From assembly GCA_030272155.1 (NCBI GenBank), contig CP126201.1:3818501-3882500 (forward strand): DNA of 64,000 nt. Reading direction: 5' to 3'. The position numbers were made by a program, and so were the translations under genes. The DNA comes from Tetradesmus obliquus (lineage: Eukaryota > Chlorophyta > Chlorophyceae > Sphaeropleales > Scenedesmaceae). The notes below the pieces were generated by a model. It saw nothing but the letters and a program-made list of their open reading frames with translations. It did no database searches and was not told the DNA's origin. Shown in pieces: positions 24,210 through 35,440 of the stretch. Numbering within the stretch: the stretch's first letter is position 1; each line of letters starts with the position of its first letter.

Positions 24210-24651
24210 GGCTGCCGCGTTGCTGCTGCCAGCTGCGCTGCCATGGTAGCTGTAATGCGTAGGCTGCCTGGCGTGCGGGTTGCAGTGTCGCCACGCATCC
24301 ACCAGGCCCGAGCGCACAGTGACGCGCTGCAGCTGCGCTGCCCCCACCATGCGGCGCGAGTGTCGCGCCCGCGTGCCAGCCACTGGCTGCACGTCGATTT
24401 CCTGCAAGGCACAGTTGAAGTCCCCGCCCACAATCAGGCTGGACCCCTGCGCGCCTGCCTCCAGTGCCTCCTGATAAGGCCCCTGAAACCAGGCTGGGCG
24501 CCCCGTGGGTTCGTGCGGCGCATACACCGCCACCGCTGCCACCTGCTGGCCCCACGGCGTTGTCCAGGCTACCCTGAGTAACCTGCCCTGCCCGTCTGTA
24601 AACTCAATCACAGGTTCTGTGTCCTGTTGAACTATTTTCTGACTTAGCAGT
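18736..24651 (-). mobile_element. LINE copy 2, 5.9 kb, truncated in the endonuclease
   Basis: Runs leftwards from a 5' break at about 24651 (copy 1 continues here, copy 2 turns into monomer TTGGCCGTCC) through ORF2 (stop at 19542-19544), a 3' UTR of about 790 bp and poly(T) at 18736-18754. Beyond the tail there is a 34-bp plus-strand piece of LINE 3' end (18702-18735) before monomer CATACTTGGCC. TACTTGGCC is thus present on both outer sides and may be the TSD of the composite. Confidence 0.9.
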
Positions 24652-24692
24652 ACTTGGCCGTCCTGGACGAATGGGATGTGTTCGTTGAGCAA
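19542..24692 (-). CDS. LINE ORF2 of copy 2, endonuclease-RT, N-terminus replaced
   Basis: Open frame of 1,716 codons. The first 14 residues (MLNEHIPFVQDGQV) come from the flanking monomer; true ORF2 begins at LLSQK, so the endonuclease lacks its catalytic Asn and Glu motifs and is probably dead. Remaining parts: GGDFN near residue 90, SDHRP near 255, RT fingers (GSDGLTYEFY) near 510, LDFEKAYDR near 637, QGSPLSP near 697, HADDTT near 744. A Gln-rich tract follows at about 1150-1250, coded by 20937-21240. The C-terminal zf-RVT-like domain has LRVFGWRLLHAG then a Cys-x4-Cys...THLLVECP knuckle near 1490-1510. No RNase H was recognised. Confidence 0.85.
20937..21240. repeat. CTG/CAG-rich low-complexity tract in LINE ORF2
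   Basis: Near-pure (CTG)n interrupted by CCG, CGT and TTG triplets, encoding the Gln-rich linker of ORF2 between RT and zinc-knuckle domains. Part of it has a second, shifted copy (TCCTGTTGTTGCTGCTGTCG at 21061 and 21133). The left window edge starts inside the matching part of copy 1. Confidence 0.85.
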
Positions 24693-24737
24693 TGTTTAAT
24701 ATGTTATAACAAGTTGGTTTATGTTGATTAATAATCA

Positions 24738-24815
24738 AACGATGTCGCAAGTGCACAGTTATTTAGGTCAGCCCTTGTAACGTTCTTGCTTCAAAAAAAA
24801 AAAAAAAAAAAAAAA
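24738..24815 (+). mobile_element. Very short LINE tail insertion, same event as 6797-6872
   Basis: The last ~45 bp of the LINE plus an A-run at GATGTCG, with the target repeated after the A-run. Followed by the same ultra-short tail at ATTGGTTGGG as in 6954-6977, so 24652-25420 is a copy of the block at 6713-7476. Confidence 0.8.
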
Positions 24816-25688
24816 AACGATGTCGTCGGAGCGACCGGGCTGAACCTAGCAGGTTGGCACGGGTGTCGGTCCACTGCCACTGGAAATTGGTTGGGTTCTT
24901 GCTTCAAAAAAAAAAAAAAAATTGGTTGGGCCTGCAAAAATCCTACTCGTCCGTTTGAGCTCGGACATTTCACCCACATGCATATGAGAACCTTAAATGA
25001 GTAGGGGCGGAAGATGAAACGAAGCGCAGCGGCCCTCGAATTGTCCGGGCCGTTGCATTTGTAGCCGGCGCGCATACTTGGCCGTCCTGGACGAATGGGA
25101 TGTGTTCGTTGAGCAATGTTTAATATGTTATAACAAGTTGGTTTATGTTTTTTTTTTTGAAGTTGGTTTATGTTGATTAATAATCAAACAATGTCGTCGG
25201 AGCGACCGGGCTGAACCTAGCAGGTTGGCACGGGTGTCGGTCCACTGCCACTGGAAATTGGTTGGGCCTGCAAAAATACCTACGCGTCCGTTTGAGCTCG
25301 GACATTTCACCCACATGCATATGAGAACCTTAAATGAGTAGGGGCGGAAGATGAAACGAAGCCCAGCGGCCCTCGAATAGTCCGGGCCGTTGCATTTGTA
25401 GCCGGCGCGCATACTTGGCCGGAGCAGGTGCACAGTTATTTAGGTCAGCCCTTGTAACGTTCTTGCTTCCAAAAAAAAAAAAAAAGTTACTTAGGTCAGC
25501 CCTTGTAACTTTCTTGCTTCCCCAACTTTCTTGCTTCCCCAAAAAAAACTTTCTTGCTTCCCCCCCAAAAAAAAAGGCGTAGGAGCGACCAGGCTGAACA
25601 CACATTTTTTTTTTGAAGCCAAAAAAATCCTACTCGTCCGTTTGAGCTCGGACATTTCACCCACATGCATATGAGAACCTAAAAAAAA

Positions 25689-26140
25689 TCCTGGCTGCCA
25701 GTCTGAGGTTGTTGAGGATGAGTTTCATATGGTCTTTGAGTGCCCTTTCTATGCACCAGTCCGCGAGCGATTTGCTATGTTGTTCGAACCCTTCGGGGAC
25801 TCGTCACAAACATGGGCTACTATTGCTGGTTGTCACCCAGCAGGCGATGACATGATCACTTTTATGAAGCAGGCACCTGCTTTGGTGGCCGCTTTTGTGC
25901 ACTGCTGCTATCTGATGCGGTGTCACCCGGACACTGATCCTGAGGTCCTTCTGTCCTCTCAGGCTATTGCTCAAGCTATTGATGATGCTGATGAGTTTTT
26001 TTCTGCGTTGTCGTCTGACGGTTTGGACGATGATGAGTTGTTCTTCGATGTTTCCTCCCCCTATGAGCCTCTCGTTGGCTCCTGACTGGGGTTCCCACTC
26101 CTCGTTGAGTGGAGCATGTAATGTAATGTAATGTAATGTA
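25689..26140 (+). mobile_element. 3' fragment of an unrelated LINE with (ATGTA)n tail
   Basis: 452 bp inserted into the 8-9 base A-run found in sister units (AACCTAAAAAAAAATATGAG, as at 7731). It differs from the surrounding family in sequence and in codon use, which is less CAG-rich. It ends in five ATGTA units (26116-26140) instead of poly(A). The TSD cannot be defined inside the A-run. It is present in only one of the many similar units, so it came after their duplication. Confidence 0.85.
25691..26085 (+). pseudogene. C-terminal remnant of a second LINE reverse transcriptase ORF
   Basis: The frame is open from the left break to TGA at 26083-26085. It reads PGCQSEVVEDEFHMVFECPF and so on: a Cys...Glu-Asp...His...Cys pattern like the zinc knuckle at the end of LINE ORF2 proteins. 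An acidic C-terminus follows (DDADEFFSALSSDGLDDDEL). Only about 130 codons survive and there is no RT core. Only 30 bp separate the stop from the ATGTA repeats, a very short 3' UTR. Confidence 0.75.
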
Positions 26141-27500
26141 AAAATATGAGAACCTTAAATGAGTAGGGGCGGAAGATGAAACGAAGCGCAGCGGCCCTCG
26201 AATTGTCCGGGCCGTTGCATTTGTAGCCGGCGCGCATACTTGGCCGTCCTGGACGAATGGGATGTGTTCGTTGAGTAATGTTTAATATGTTATAACAAGT
26301 TGGTTTGTGTTGATTAATAATCAAACAATGTCGTCAGTTACTTAGGTCAGCCCTTGTAACTTTCTTGCTTCAAAAAAAACCTTTCTTGCTTCAAAAAAAA
26401 TGTCGTCGGAGCGACCGGGCTGAACCTAGCAGGTTGGCACGGGTGTCGGTCCCTTGCCACTGGAAGTTGGTTGGGCCTGCAAAAATCCTACTCGTCCGTT
26501 TGAGCTCGGACATTTCACCCACATGCATATGAGAACCTTAAATGAGTAGGGGCGGAAGATGAAACGAAGCGCAGCGGCCCTCGAATTGTCCGGGCCGTTG
26601 CATTTGTAGCCGGCGCGCATACTTGGCCGTCCTGGACGAATGAGATGTGTTCGTTGAGCAATGTTTAATATGTTATAACAAGTTGGTTTATGTTTTTTTT
26701 TGAAGTTGGTTTATGTTGATTAATAATCAAACAATGTCGTCGGAGCGACCGGGCTGAACCTAGCAGGTTGGCACGGGTGTCGGTCCACTGCCACTGGAAA
26801 TTGGTTGGGCCTGCAAAAATACCTACACGTCCGTTTGAGCTCGGACATTTCACCCACATGCATATGAGAACCTTAAATGAGTAGGGGCGGAAGATGAAAC
26901 GAGGCCCAGCGGCCCTCGAATAGTCCGGGCCATTGCATTTGTAGCCGGCGCGCATACTTGGCCGGAGCAAGTGCACAGTTATTTAGGTCAGCCCTTGTTT
27001 TTTTTTTTTTTTTTTTGAAGCAAGAACGTTACAAGGGCTGACCTAAATAACTGTGCACTTGCTCCATAAAAAGATCCATTGAGAGAGTGAGGCAACCTGT
27101 TCCGCACTCACTCCACAGGTCTCTTGTACCAAGAGACGCTGTCACACGATCATGCAGACAGCCCCTTGCGGAGCAGCCCCGAAAGGCATCCAGGACCTGA
27201 CCGAGTGCCCAGACTCCACTAAAATCACAGTCGCGCAATGACGTCCTGTGATGTGTGACATACCGTGACTGGCCCTTGAAACAAAATCTGTCCATGGCGT
27301 AACTGTCAGCTATCACTGCATGGTGACTTGTACACCTCTACAAGCTGCACTTTACAGGCAGCATTACGACACCTACACAAGACGCCTATTAATAGGTGAC
27401 GGATTGTCGACACAGACAATCCCCACCTGACTATTCATGGACTCTCCACTTCATGCAAAGCACATCCTGCTACTGACCGAACATACACCTATGAGATATG

Positions 27501-27863
27501 TTTTTTTTTTTTTTTTTTTTTTTTTTTGAAGCAAGAATGTTACAAGGGCTGACCTAAATAACTGTGCACTTGCTCCATAAAAAGATCCATTGAGAGAGTG
27601 AGGCAACCTGTTCCGCACTCACTCCACAGGTCTCTTGTATCAAGAGACGCTGTCACACGATCATGCAGACAGCCCCTTGCGGAGCAGCCCCGAAAGGCAT
27701 CCAGGACCTGACCGAGTGCCCAGACTCCACTAAAATCACAGTCGCGCAATGACGTCCTGTGATGTGTGACATACCGTGACTGGCCCTTGAAACAAAATCT
27801 GTCCATGGCGTAACTGTCAGCTATCACTGCATGGTGACTTGTACACCTCTACAAGCTGCACTT
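27501..27863 (-). mobile_element. LINE tail nested in a LINE
   Basis: Poly(T) at 27501-27527 plus reversed 3' UTR, flanked by TGAGATATG at 27492-27500 and 27864-27872. Orientation is the same as its host. Confidence 0.88.
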
Positions 27864-27960
27864 TGAGATATGTGGCATTCTGTAGGAAATGACACCACCT
27901 CAGGCACACAAAGCCACACACACACAAACTAATCCACACATGCTGCACACATCCTCGTAC

Positions 27961-27985
27961 GTTCTTGCTTCAAAAAAAAAAAAAA
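27961..27985 (+). mobile_element. Ultra-short LINE tail with 35-bp TSD
   Basis: GTTCTTGCTTC plus A-run, between two identical 35-bp stretches at 27926-27960 and 27986-28020. The target is single in other LINE copies (for example 19285-19327). The inserted LINE part is shorter than the duplication it made. Confidence 0.85.
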
Positions 27986-28204
27986 AAACTAATCCACACA
28001 TGCTGCACACATCCTCGTACACTGCTACCCACACACACGCATACATAACGTACTCTGCTACCCACTCACATGCATACATAACGTATCCCGGCCATCAACT
28101 TAGCCTTTACCATACTATTTTGCAACACATCACAACGAGGAACGACGGCCACTACTCCAACGAATGCATTGTACACCCCGCCCGAACCGTCAAAACAGAC
28201 CACC

Positions 28205-28207
28205 GTT

Positions 28208-28240
<33 letters not shown>
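28205..28240 (+). mobile_element. Poly(A) insertion with GTTC remnant
   Basis: GTTC plus about 32 A between AAAACAGACCACC at 28192-28204 and 28241-28253, inside the host LINE 3' UTR. Confidence 0.78.
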
Positions 28241-28245
<5 letters not shown>

Positions 28246-28862
28246 AGACCACCACGCCTCGTAGACCCGTGCCCAATCCATCCCTCACATGCCAGCCGCG
28301 CTGGCCCGAACGTCAGCCCTTGTAACGTTCTTGCTTTCAAAAAAAAAAAAAGTTACTTAGGTCAGCCCTTGTAACTTTCTTGCTTCCCCAACTTTCTTGC
28401 TTCCCCAAAAAAAAACTTTCTTGCTTCCCCCCCAAAAAAAAGGGCGTAGGAGCGACCAGGCTGAACACACACATTTTTTTTTTTGAAGCCAAAAAAATCC
28501 TACTCGTCCGTTTGAGCTCGGACATTTCACCCACATGCATATGAGAACCTAAAAAAAAAATATGAGAACCTTAAATGAGTAGGGGCGGAAGATGAAACGA
28601 AGCGCAGCGGCCCTCGAATTGTCCGGGCCGTTGCATTTGTAGCCGGCGCGCATACTTGGCCGTCCTGGACGAATGGGATGTGTTCGTTGAGTAATGTTTA
28701 ATATGTTATAACAAGTTGGTTTGTGTTGATTAATAATCAAACAATGTCGTCAGTTACTTAGGTCAGCCCTTGTAACTTTCTTGCTTCAAAAAAAAACCTT
28801 TCTTGCTTCCAAAAAAATGTCGTCGGAGCGACCGGGCTGAACCTAGCAGGTTGGCACGGGTG

Positions 28863-28956
28863 TTTTTTTTTTTTTTTTTTTTTTTTGAAGCAAGTAGTAA
28901 TCAAGCAACCCAAGCATAGCTTGGACCAGCGACCCAACAGACTGCTCTCACTGGGA
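28863..28956 (-). mobile_element. Retroinsertion of foreign ~60-bp sequence with LINE-like tail
   Basis: In the minus-strand sense, about 60 bp of sequence not found elsewhere in the window is followed by CTTGCTTC and 24 A, the LINE terminus. The whole is flanked by the 12-bp TSD TTGGCACGGGTG (28851-28862 and 28957-28968). It looks like a chimera of another transcript and the LINE tail, as arises by template switching. The source sequence was not recognised. Confidence 0.72.
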
Positions 28957-29142
28957 TTGGCACGGGTGTCGGTCCCTTGCCACTGGAAATTGGTTGGGCC
29001 TGCAAAAATCCTACTCGTCCGTTTGAGCTCGAACATTTCACCCACATGCATATGAGAACCTTAAATGAGTAGGGGCGGAAGATGAAACGAAGCGCAGCGG
29101 CCCTCGAATCGTCCGGGCCGTTGCATTTGTAGCCGGCGCGCA

Positions 29143-29147
<5 letters not shown>

Positions 29148-29176
<29 letters not shown>

Positions 29177-30518
29177 AAGCAAGAACGTTACAAGGGCTGA
29201 CCTAAATAACTGTGCACTTGCTCCATAAAAAGATCCATTGAGAGAGTGAGGCAACCTGTTCCGCACTCACTCCACAGGTCTCTTGTACCAAGAGACGCTG
29301 TCACACGATCATGCAGACAGCCCCTTGCGGAGCAGCCCCGAAAGGCATCCAGGACCTGACCGAGTGCCCAGACTCCACTAAAATCACAGTCGCGCAATGA
29401 CGTCCTGTGATGTGTGACAGACCGTGACTGGCCCTTGAAACAAAATCTGTCCATGGCGTAACTGTCAGCTATCACTGCATGGTGACTTGTACACCTCTAC
29501 AAGCTGCACTTTACAGGCAGCATTACGACACCTACACAAGACGCCTATTAATAGGTGACGGACTGTCGACACAGACAATCCCCACCTGACTATTCATTGA
29601 CTCTCCACTTCATGCAAAGCACATCCTGCTACTGACCGAACATACACCTATGAGATATGTGGCATTCTGTAGGAAATGACACCACCTCAGGCACACAAAG
29701 CCACACACACACAAACTAATCCACACATGCTGCACACATCCTCGTACACTGCTACCCACACGCACGCATACATAACGTACTCTGCTACCCACTCACATGC
29801 ATACATAACGTATCCCGGCCATCAACTTAGCCTTTGCCATACTATTTTGCAACACATCACAACGAGGAACGACGGCCACTACTCCAACGAATGCATTGTA
29901 CACCCCGCCCGAACCGTCAAAACAGACCACCACGCCTCGTAGACCCGTGCCCAATCCATCCCTCACATGCCAGCCGCGCTGGCCCGAACCTTGATGCGCC
30001 CATTTGCGCCCATCCTATACAGTGCTCCCCACTTCTGCTCAAAGTCAACAAGTTTGATCTCAGGCGACCTTCCCTGCAGCCATGCAAACGGTATCCCACA
30101 ACCTATCCTAACATCTACTTCCACCCTATCCCACTCCCTCTGAATTTGCTGCCGCAGCTCTGCCAGAAACCTACACGCCACAGCCTTAGCAGCGTATGAT
30201 GAGCTGCCCGGCTCGCCAGTTGTACCCCGTTGACAGCCCATGCTGCTGCTGTTGCTGCTGCTGTCCTCTGCATCGCTGATGCCGTGGCTCTGAGATTGAG
30301 AATTGCTGCCTGCATTGCGGCTGCCGCTGCCATCGCTGCCATCTGCACTGGCCACAATCACGCCAGCCCTGATGCTGCTGCAGCGCACCACCCAAATGGA
30401 CTCCAGCAGCAGCAGACGCAGCTGCGTCCACATCTGCTGTTGTCCTGCTGGCGGGGCCCACACACTGAAGTCATCCAGCAGCAGCAGACGGCTGTTATTA
30501 ACAGGGACCACTGCTCCG
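29148..30518 (-). mobile_element. LINE copy 3, 1.37 kb, clean TSD
   Basis: Poly(T), complete 3' UTR and the last ~185 codons of ORF2 (to VPVNNSRLLLLDD), 5'-truncated. Flanked by CGCGCATACTT at 29137-29147 and 30521-30531. A few base differences from copy 2 (for example near 30131 and 30233) show it is a separate lineage. Confidence 0.9.
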
Positions 30519-30568
30519 GGCGCGCATACTTGGCCGTCCTGGACGAATGGGATGTGTTCGTTGAGCAA
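29963..30568 (-). pseudogene. ORF2 C-terminal remnant fused to a monomer-derived start
   Basis: 201 codons: 14 residues MLNEHIPFVQDGQV from the monomer plus about 185 residues of the ORF2 C-terminus. It has no RT core. As in copy 2, the fused frame starts at the same monomer Met, here by chance of the truncation point. Confidence 0.75.
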
Positions 30569-30871
30569 TGTTTAATATGTTATAACAAGTTGGTTTATGT
30601 TTTTTTTTTGAAGTTGGTTTATGTTGATTAATAATCAAACAATGTCGTCGGAGCGACCGGGCTGAACCTAGCAGGTTGGCACGGGTGTCGGTCCACTGCC
30701 ACTGGAAATTGGTTGGGCCTGCAAAAATACCTACGCGTCCGTTTGAGCTCGGACATTTCACCCACATGCATATGAGAACCTTAAATGAGTAGGGGCGGAA
30801 GATGAAACGAGGCCCAGCGGCCCTCGAATAGTCCGGGCCATTGCATTTGTAGCCGGCGCGCATACTTGGCC

Positions 30872-33800
30872 GGAGCAAGTGCACAGTTATTTAGGTCAGC
30901 CCTTGTAACGTTCTTGCTTCCAAAAAAAAAAAAGTTACTTAGGTCAGCCCTTGTAACTTTCTTGCTTCCCCAACTTTCTTGCTTCCCCAAAAAAAAACTT
31001 TCTTGCTTCCCCCCCAAAAGAAAAGGCGTAGGAGCGACCAGGCTGAACACACACATTTTTTTTTTTGAAGCCAAAAAAATCCTACTCGTCCGTTTGAGCT
31101 CGGACATTTCACCCACATGCATATGAGAACCTAAAAAAAAATATGAGAACCTTAAATGAGTAGGGGCGGAAGATGAAACGAAGCGCAGCGGCCCTCGAAT
31201 TGTCCGGGCCGTTGCATTTGTAGCCGGCGCGCATACTTGGCCGTCCTGGACGAATGGGATGTGTTCGTTGAGTAATGTTTAATATGTTATAACAAGTTGG
31301 TTTGTGTTGATTAATAATCAAACAATGTCGTCAGTTACTTAGGTCAGCCCTTGTAACTTTCTTGCTTCAAAAAAAAACCTTTCTTGCTTCAAAAAAAATG
31401 TCGTCGGAGCGACCGGGCTGAACCTAGCAGGTTGGCACGGGTGTCGGTCCCTTGCCACTGGAAATTGGTTGGGCCTGCAAAAATCCTACTCGTCCGTTTG
31501 AGCTCGGACATTTCACCCACATGCATATGAGAACCTTAAATGAGTAGGGGCGGAAGATGAAACGAAGCGCAGCGGCCCTCGAATTGTCCGGGCCGTTGCA
31601 TTTGTAGCCGGCGCGCATACTTGGCCGTCCTGGACGAATGGGATGTGTTCGTTGAGCAATGTTTAATATGTTATAACAAGTTGGTTTATGTTGATTAATA
31701 ATCAAACGATGTCGTCGGAGCGACCGGGCTGAACCTAGCAGGTTGGCACGGGTGTCGGTCCACTGCCACTGGAAATTGGTTGGGCCTGCAAAAATCCTAC
31801 TCGTCCGTTTGAGCTCGAACATTTCACCCACATGCATATGAGAACCTTAAATGAGTAGGGGCGGAAGATGAAACGAAGCGCAGCGGCCCTCGAATCGTCC
31901 GGGCCGTTGCATTTGTAGCCGGCGCGCATACTTGGCCGTCCTGGACGAATGGGATGTGTTCGTTGAGCAATGTTTAATATGTTATAACAAGTTGGTTTAT
32001 GTTTTTTTTTTGAAGTTGGTTTATGTTGATTAATAATCAAACAATGTCGTCGGAGCGACCGGGCTGAACCTAGCAGGTTGGCACGGGTGTCGGTCCACTG
32101 CCACTGGAAATTGGTTGGGCCTGCAAAAATACCTACGCGTCCGTTTGAGCTCGGACATTTCACCCACATGCATATGAGAACCTTAAATGAGTAGGGGCGG
32201 AAGATGAAACGAGGCCCAGCGGCCCTCGAATAGTCCGGGCCATTGCATTTGTAGCCGGCGCGCATACTTGGCCGGAGCAAGTGCACAGTTATTTAGGTCA
32301 GCCCTTGTAACGTTCTTGCTTCCAAAAAAAAAAAAAGTTACTTAGGTCAGCCCTTGTAACTTTCTTGCTTCCCCAACTTTCTTGCTTCCCCAAAAAAAAA
32401 CTTTCTTGCTTCCCCCCCAAAAAAAAAGGCGTAGGAGCGACCAGGCTGAACACACACATTTTTTTTTTGAAGCCAAAAAAATCCTACTCGTCCGTTTGAG
32501 CTCGGACATTTCACCCACATGCATATGAGAACCTAAAAAAAAAATATGAGAACCTTAAATGAGTAGGGGCGGAAGATGAAACGAAGCGCAGCGGCCCTCG
32601 AATTGTCCGGGCCGTTGCATTTGTAGCCGGCGCGCATACTTGGCCGTCCTGGACGAATGGGATGTGTTCGTTGAGTAATGTTTAATACGTTATAACAAGT
32701 TGGTTTGTGTTGATTAATAATCAAACAATGTCGTCAGTTACTTAGGTCAGCCCTTGTAACTTTCTTGCTTCAAAAAAAAACCTTTCTTGCTTCAAAAAAA
32801 ATGTCGTCGGAGCGACCGGGCTGAACCTAGCAGGTTGGCACGGGTGTCGGTCCCTTGCCACTGGAAATTGGTTGGGCCTGCAAAAATCCTACTCGTCCGT
32901 TTGAGCTCGGACATTTCACCCACATGCATATGAGAACCTGAAATGAGTAGGGGCGGAAGATGAAACGAAGCGCAGCGGCCCTCGAATTGTCCGGGCCGTT
33001 GCATTTGTAGCCGGCGCGCATACTTGGCCGTCCTGGACGAATGGGATGTGTTCGTTGAGCAATGTTTAATATGTTATAACAAGTTGGTTTATGTTGATTA
33101 ATAATCAAACGATGTCGTCGGAGCGACCGGGCTGAACCTAGCAGGTTGGCACGGGTGTCGGTCCACTGCCACTGGAAATTGGTTGGGCCTGCAAAAATCC
33201 TACTCGTCCGTTTGAGCTCGAACATTTCACCCACATGCATATGAGAACCTTAAATGAGTAGGGGCGGAAGATGAAACGAAGCGCAGCGGCCCTCGAATCG
33301 TCCGGGCCGTTGCATTTGTAGCCGGCGCGCATACTTGGCCGTCCTGGACGAATGGGATGTGTTCGTTGAGCAATGTTTAATATGTTATAACAAGTTGGTT
33401 TATGTTGATTAATAATCAAACGATGTCGTCGGAGCGACCGGGCTGAACCTAGCAGGTTGGCACGGGTGTCGGTCCACTGCCACTGGAAATTGGTTGGGCC
33501 TGCAAAAATCCTACTCGTCCGTTTGAGCTCGAACATTTCACCCACATGCATATGAGAACCTTAAATGAGTAGGGGCGGAAGATGAAACGAAGCGCAGCGG
33601 CCCTCGAATCGTCCGGGCCGTTGCATTTGTAGCCGGCGCGCATACTTGGCCGTCCTGGACGAATGGGATGTGTTCGTTGAGCAATGTTTAATATGTTATA
33701 ACAAGTTGGTTTATGTTTTTTTTTTGAAGTTGGTTTATGTTGATTAATAATCAAACAATGTCGTCGGAGCGACCGGGCTGAACCTAGCAGGTTGGCACGG

Positions 33801-35440
33801 GTGTCGGTCCACTGCCACTGGAAATTGGTTGGGCCTGCAAAAATACCTACGCGTCCGTTTGAGCTCGGACATTTCACCCACATGCATATGAGAACCTTAA
33901 ATGAGTAGGGGCGGAAGATGAAACGAGGCCCAGCGGCCCTCGAATAGTCCGGGCCATTGCATTTGTAGCCGGCGCGCATACTTGGCCGGAGCAAGTGCAC
34001 AGTTATTTAGGTCAGCCCTTGTAACGTTCTTGCTTCCAAAAAAAAAAAAAGTTACTTAGGTCAGCCCTTGTAACTTTCTTGCTTCCCCAACTTTCTTGCT
34101 TCCCCAAAAAAAAACTTTCTTGCTTCCCCCCCCAAAAAAAAGGCGTAGGAGCGACCAGGCTGAACACACACATTTTTTTTTTGAAGCCAAAAAAATCCTA
34201 CTCGTCCGTTTGAGCTCGGACATTTCACCCACATGCATATGAGAACCTAAAAAAAAAATATGAGAACCTTAAATGAGTAGGGGCGGAAGATGAAACGAAG
34301 CGCAGCGGCCCTCGAATTGTCCGGGCCGTTGCATTTGTAGCCGGCGCGCATACTTGGCCGTCCTGGACGAATGGGATGTGTTCGTTGAGTAATGTTTAAT
34401 ATGTTATAACAAGTTGGTTTGTGTTGATTAATAATCAAACAATGTCGTCAGTTACTTAGGTCAGCCCTTGTAACTTTCTTGCTTCAAAAAAAAACCTTTC
34501 TTGCTTCAAAAAAAATGTCGTCGGAGCGACCGGGCTGAACCTAGCAGGTTGGCACGGGTGTCGGTCCCTTGCCACTGGAAATTGGTTGGGCCTGCAAAAA
34601 TCCTACTCGTCCGTTTGAGCTCGGACATTTCACCCACATGCATATGAGAACCTTAAATGAGTAGGGGCGGAAGATGAAACGAAGCGCAGCGGCCCTCGAA
34701 TTGTCCGGGCCGTTGCATTTGTAGCCGGCGCGCATACTTGGCCGTCCTGGACGAATGGGATGTGTTCGTTGAGCAATGTTTAATATGTTATAACAAGTTG
34801 GTTTATGTTGATTAATAATCAAACGATGTCGTCGGAGCGACCGGGCTGAACCTAGCAGGTTGGCACGGGTGTCGGTCCACTGCCACTGGAAATTGGTTGG
34901 GCCTGCAAAAATCCTACTCGTCCGTTTGAGCTCGAACATTTCACCCACATGCATATGAGAACCTTAAATGAGTAGGGGCGGAAGATGAAACGAAGCGCAG
35001 CGGCCCTCGAATCGTCCGGGCCGTTGCATTTGTAGCCGGCGCGCATACTTGGCCGTCCTGGACGAATGGGATGTGTTCGTTGAGCAATGTTTAATATGTT
35101 ATAACAAGTTGGTTTATGTTGATTAATAATCAAACGATGTCGTCGGAGCGACCGGGCTGAACCTAGCAGGTTGGCACGGGTGTCGGTCCACTGCCACTGG
35201 AAATTGGTTGGGCCTGCAAAAATCCTACTCGTCCGTTTGAGCTCGAACATTTCACCCACATGCATATGAGAACCTTAAATGAGTAGGGGCGGAAGATGAA
35301 ACGAAGCGCAGCGGCCCTCGAATCGTCCGGGCCGTTGCATTTGTAGCCGGCGCGCATACTTGGCCGTCCTGGACGAATGGGATGTGTTCGTTGAGCAATG
35401 TTTAATATGTTATAACAAGTTGGTTTATGTTTTTTTTTTG
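30872..35440. repeat. Higher-order repeat array, 1,714-bp unit
   Basis: Units at 30872-32273 (1,402 bp, one monomer fewer), 32274-33987 (1,714 bp) and 33988-35440 (partial). Each has the same order: tail compound, A-run monomer, double-tail monomer, two or three plain 311-bp monomers, then a monomer with the T-run/15-bp duplication. Units differ by single bases and A-run lengths. This is the organisation of a homogenised satellite with higher-order repeats. Confidence 0.88.

Larger units (their letters stand above)
26998..28310 (-). mobile_element. 5'-truncated LINE hosting three nested insertions
   Basis: Reversed LINE 3' end from poly(T) at 26998 to a break just past the ORF2 stop region near 28310. 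It is interrupted at 27501-27863, 27961-27985 and 28205-28240. The sequence resumes exactly after each interruption, so this is the oldest of the four. Confidence 0.85.

Noticed and set aside
5919..29475. Repeated 69-121 codon frames in the LINE 3' UTR (MIADSYAMDRFC..., GCDFSGVWALGQ...)
   Set aside because: They lie after the ORF2 stop, occur only in LINE copies, have no known domain, and end in the poly(A) tail.
4891..35357. Many minus-strand open frames of 60-183 codons (MHLLRPSMRAGYK..., MRAGYKCNG..., MHVGEM...)
   Set aside because: They follow the 311-bp monomer, change frame between units because 311 is not divisible by 3, and run through poly(A) tails as Lys or Phe strings. Repetition alone explains their conservation.
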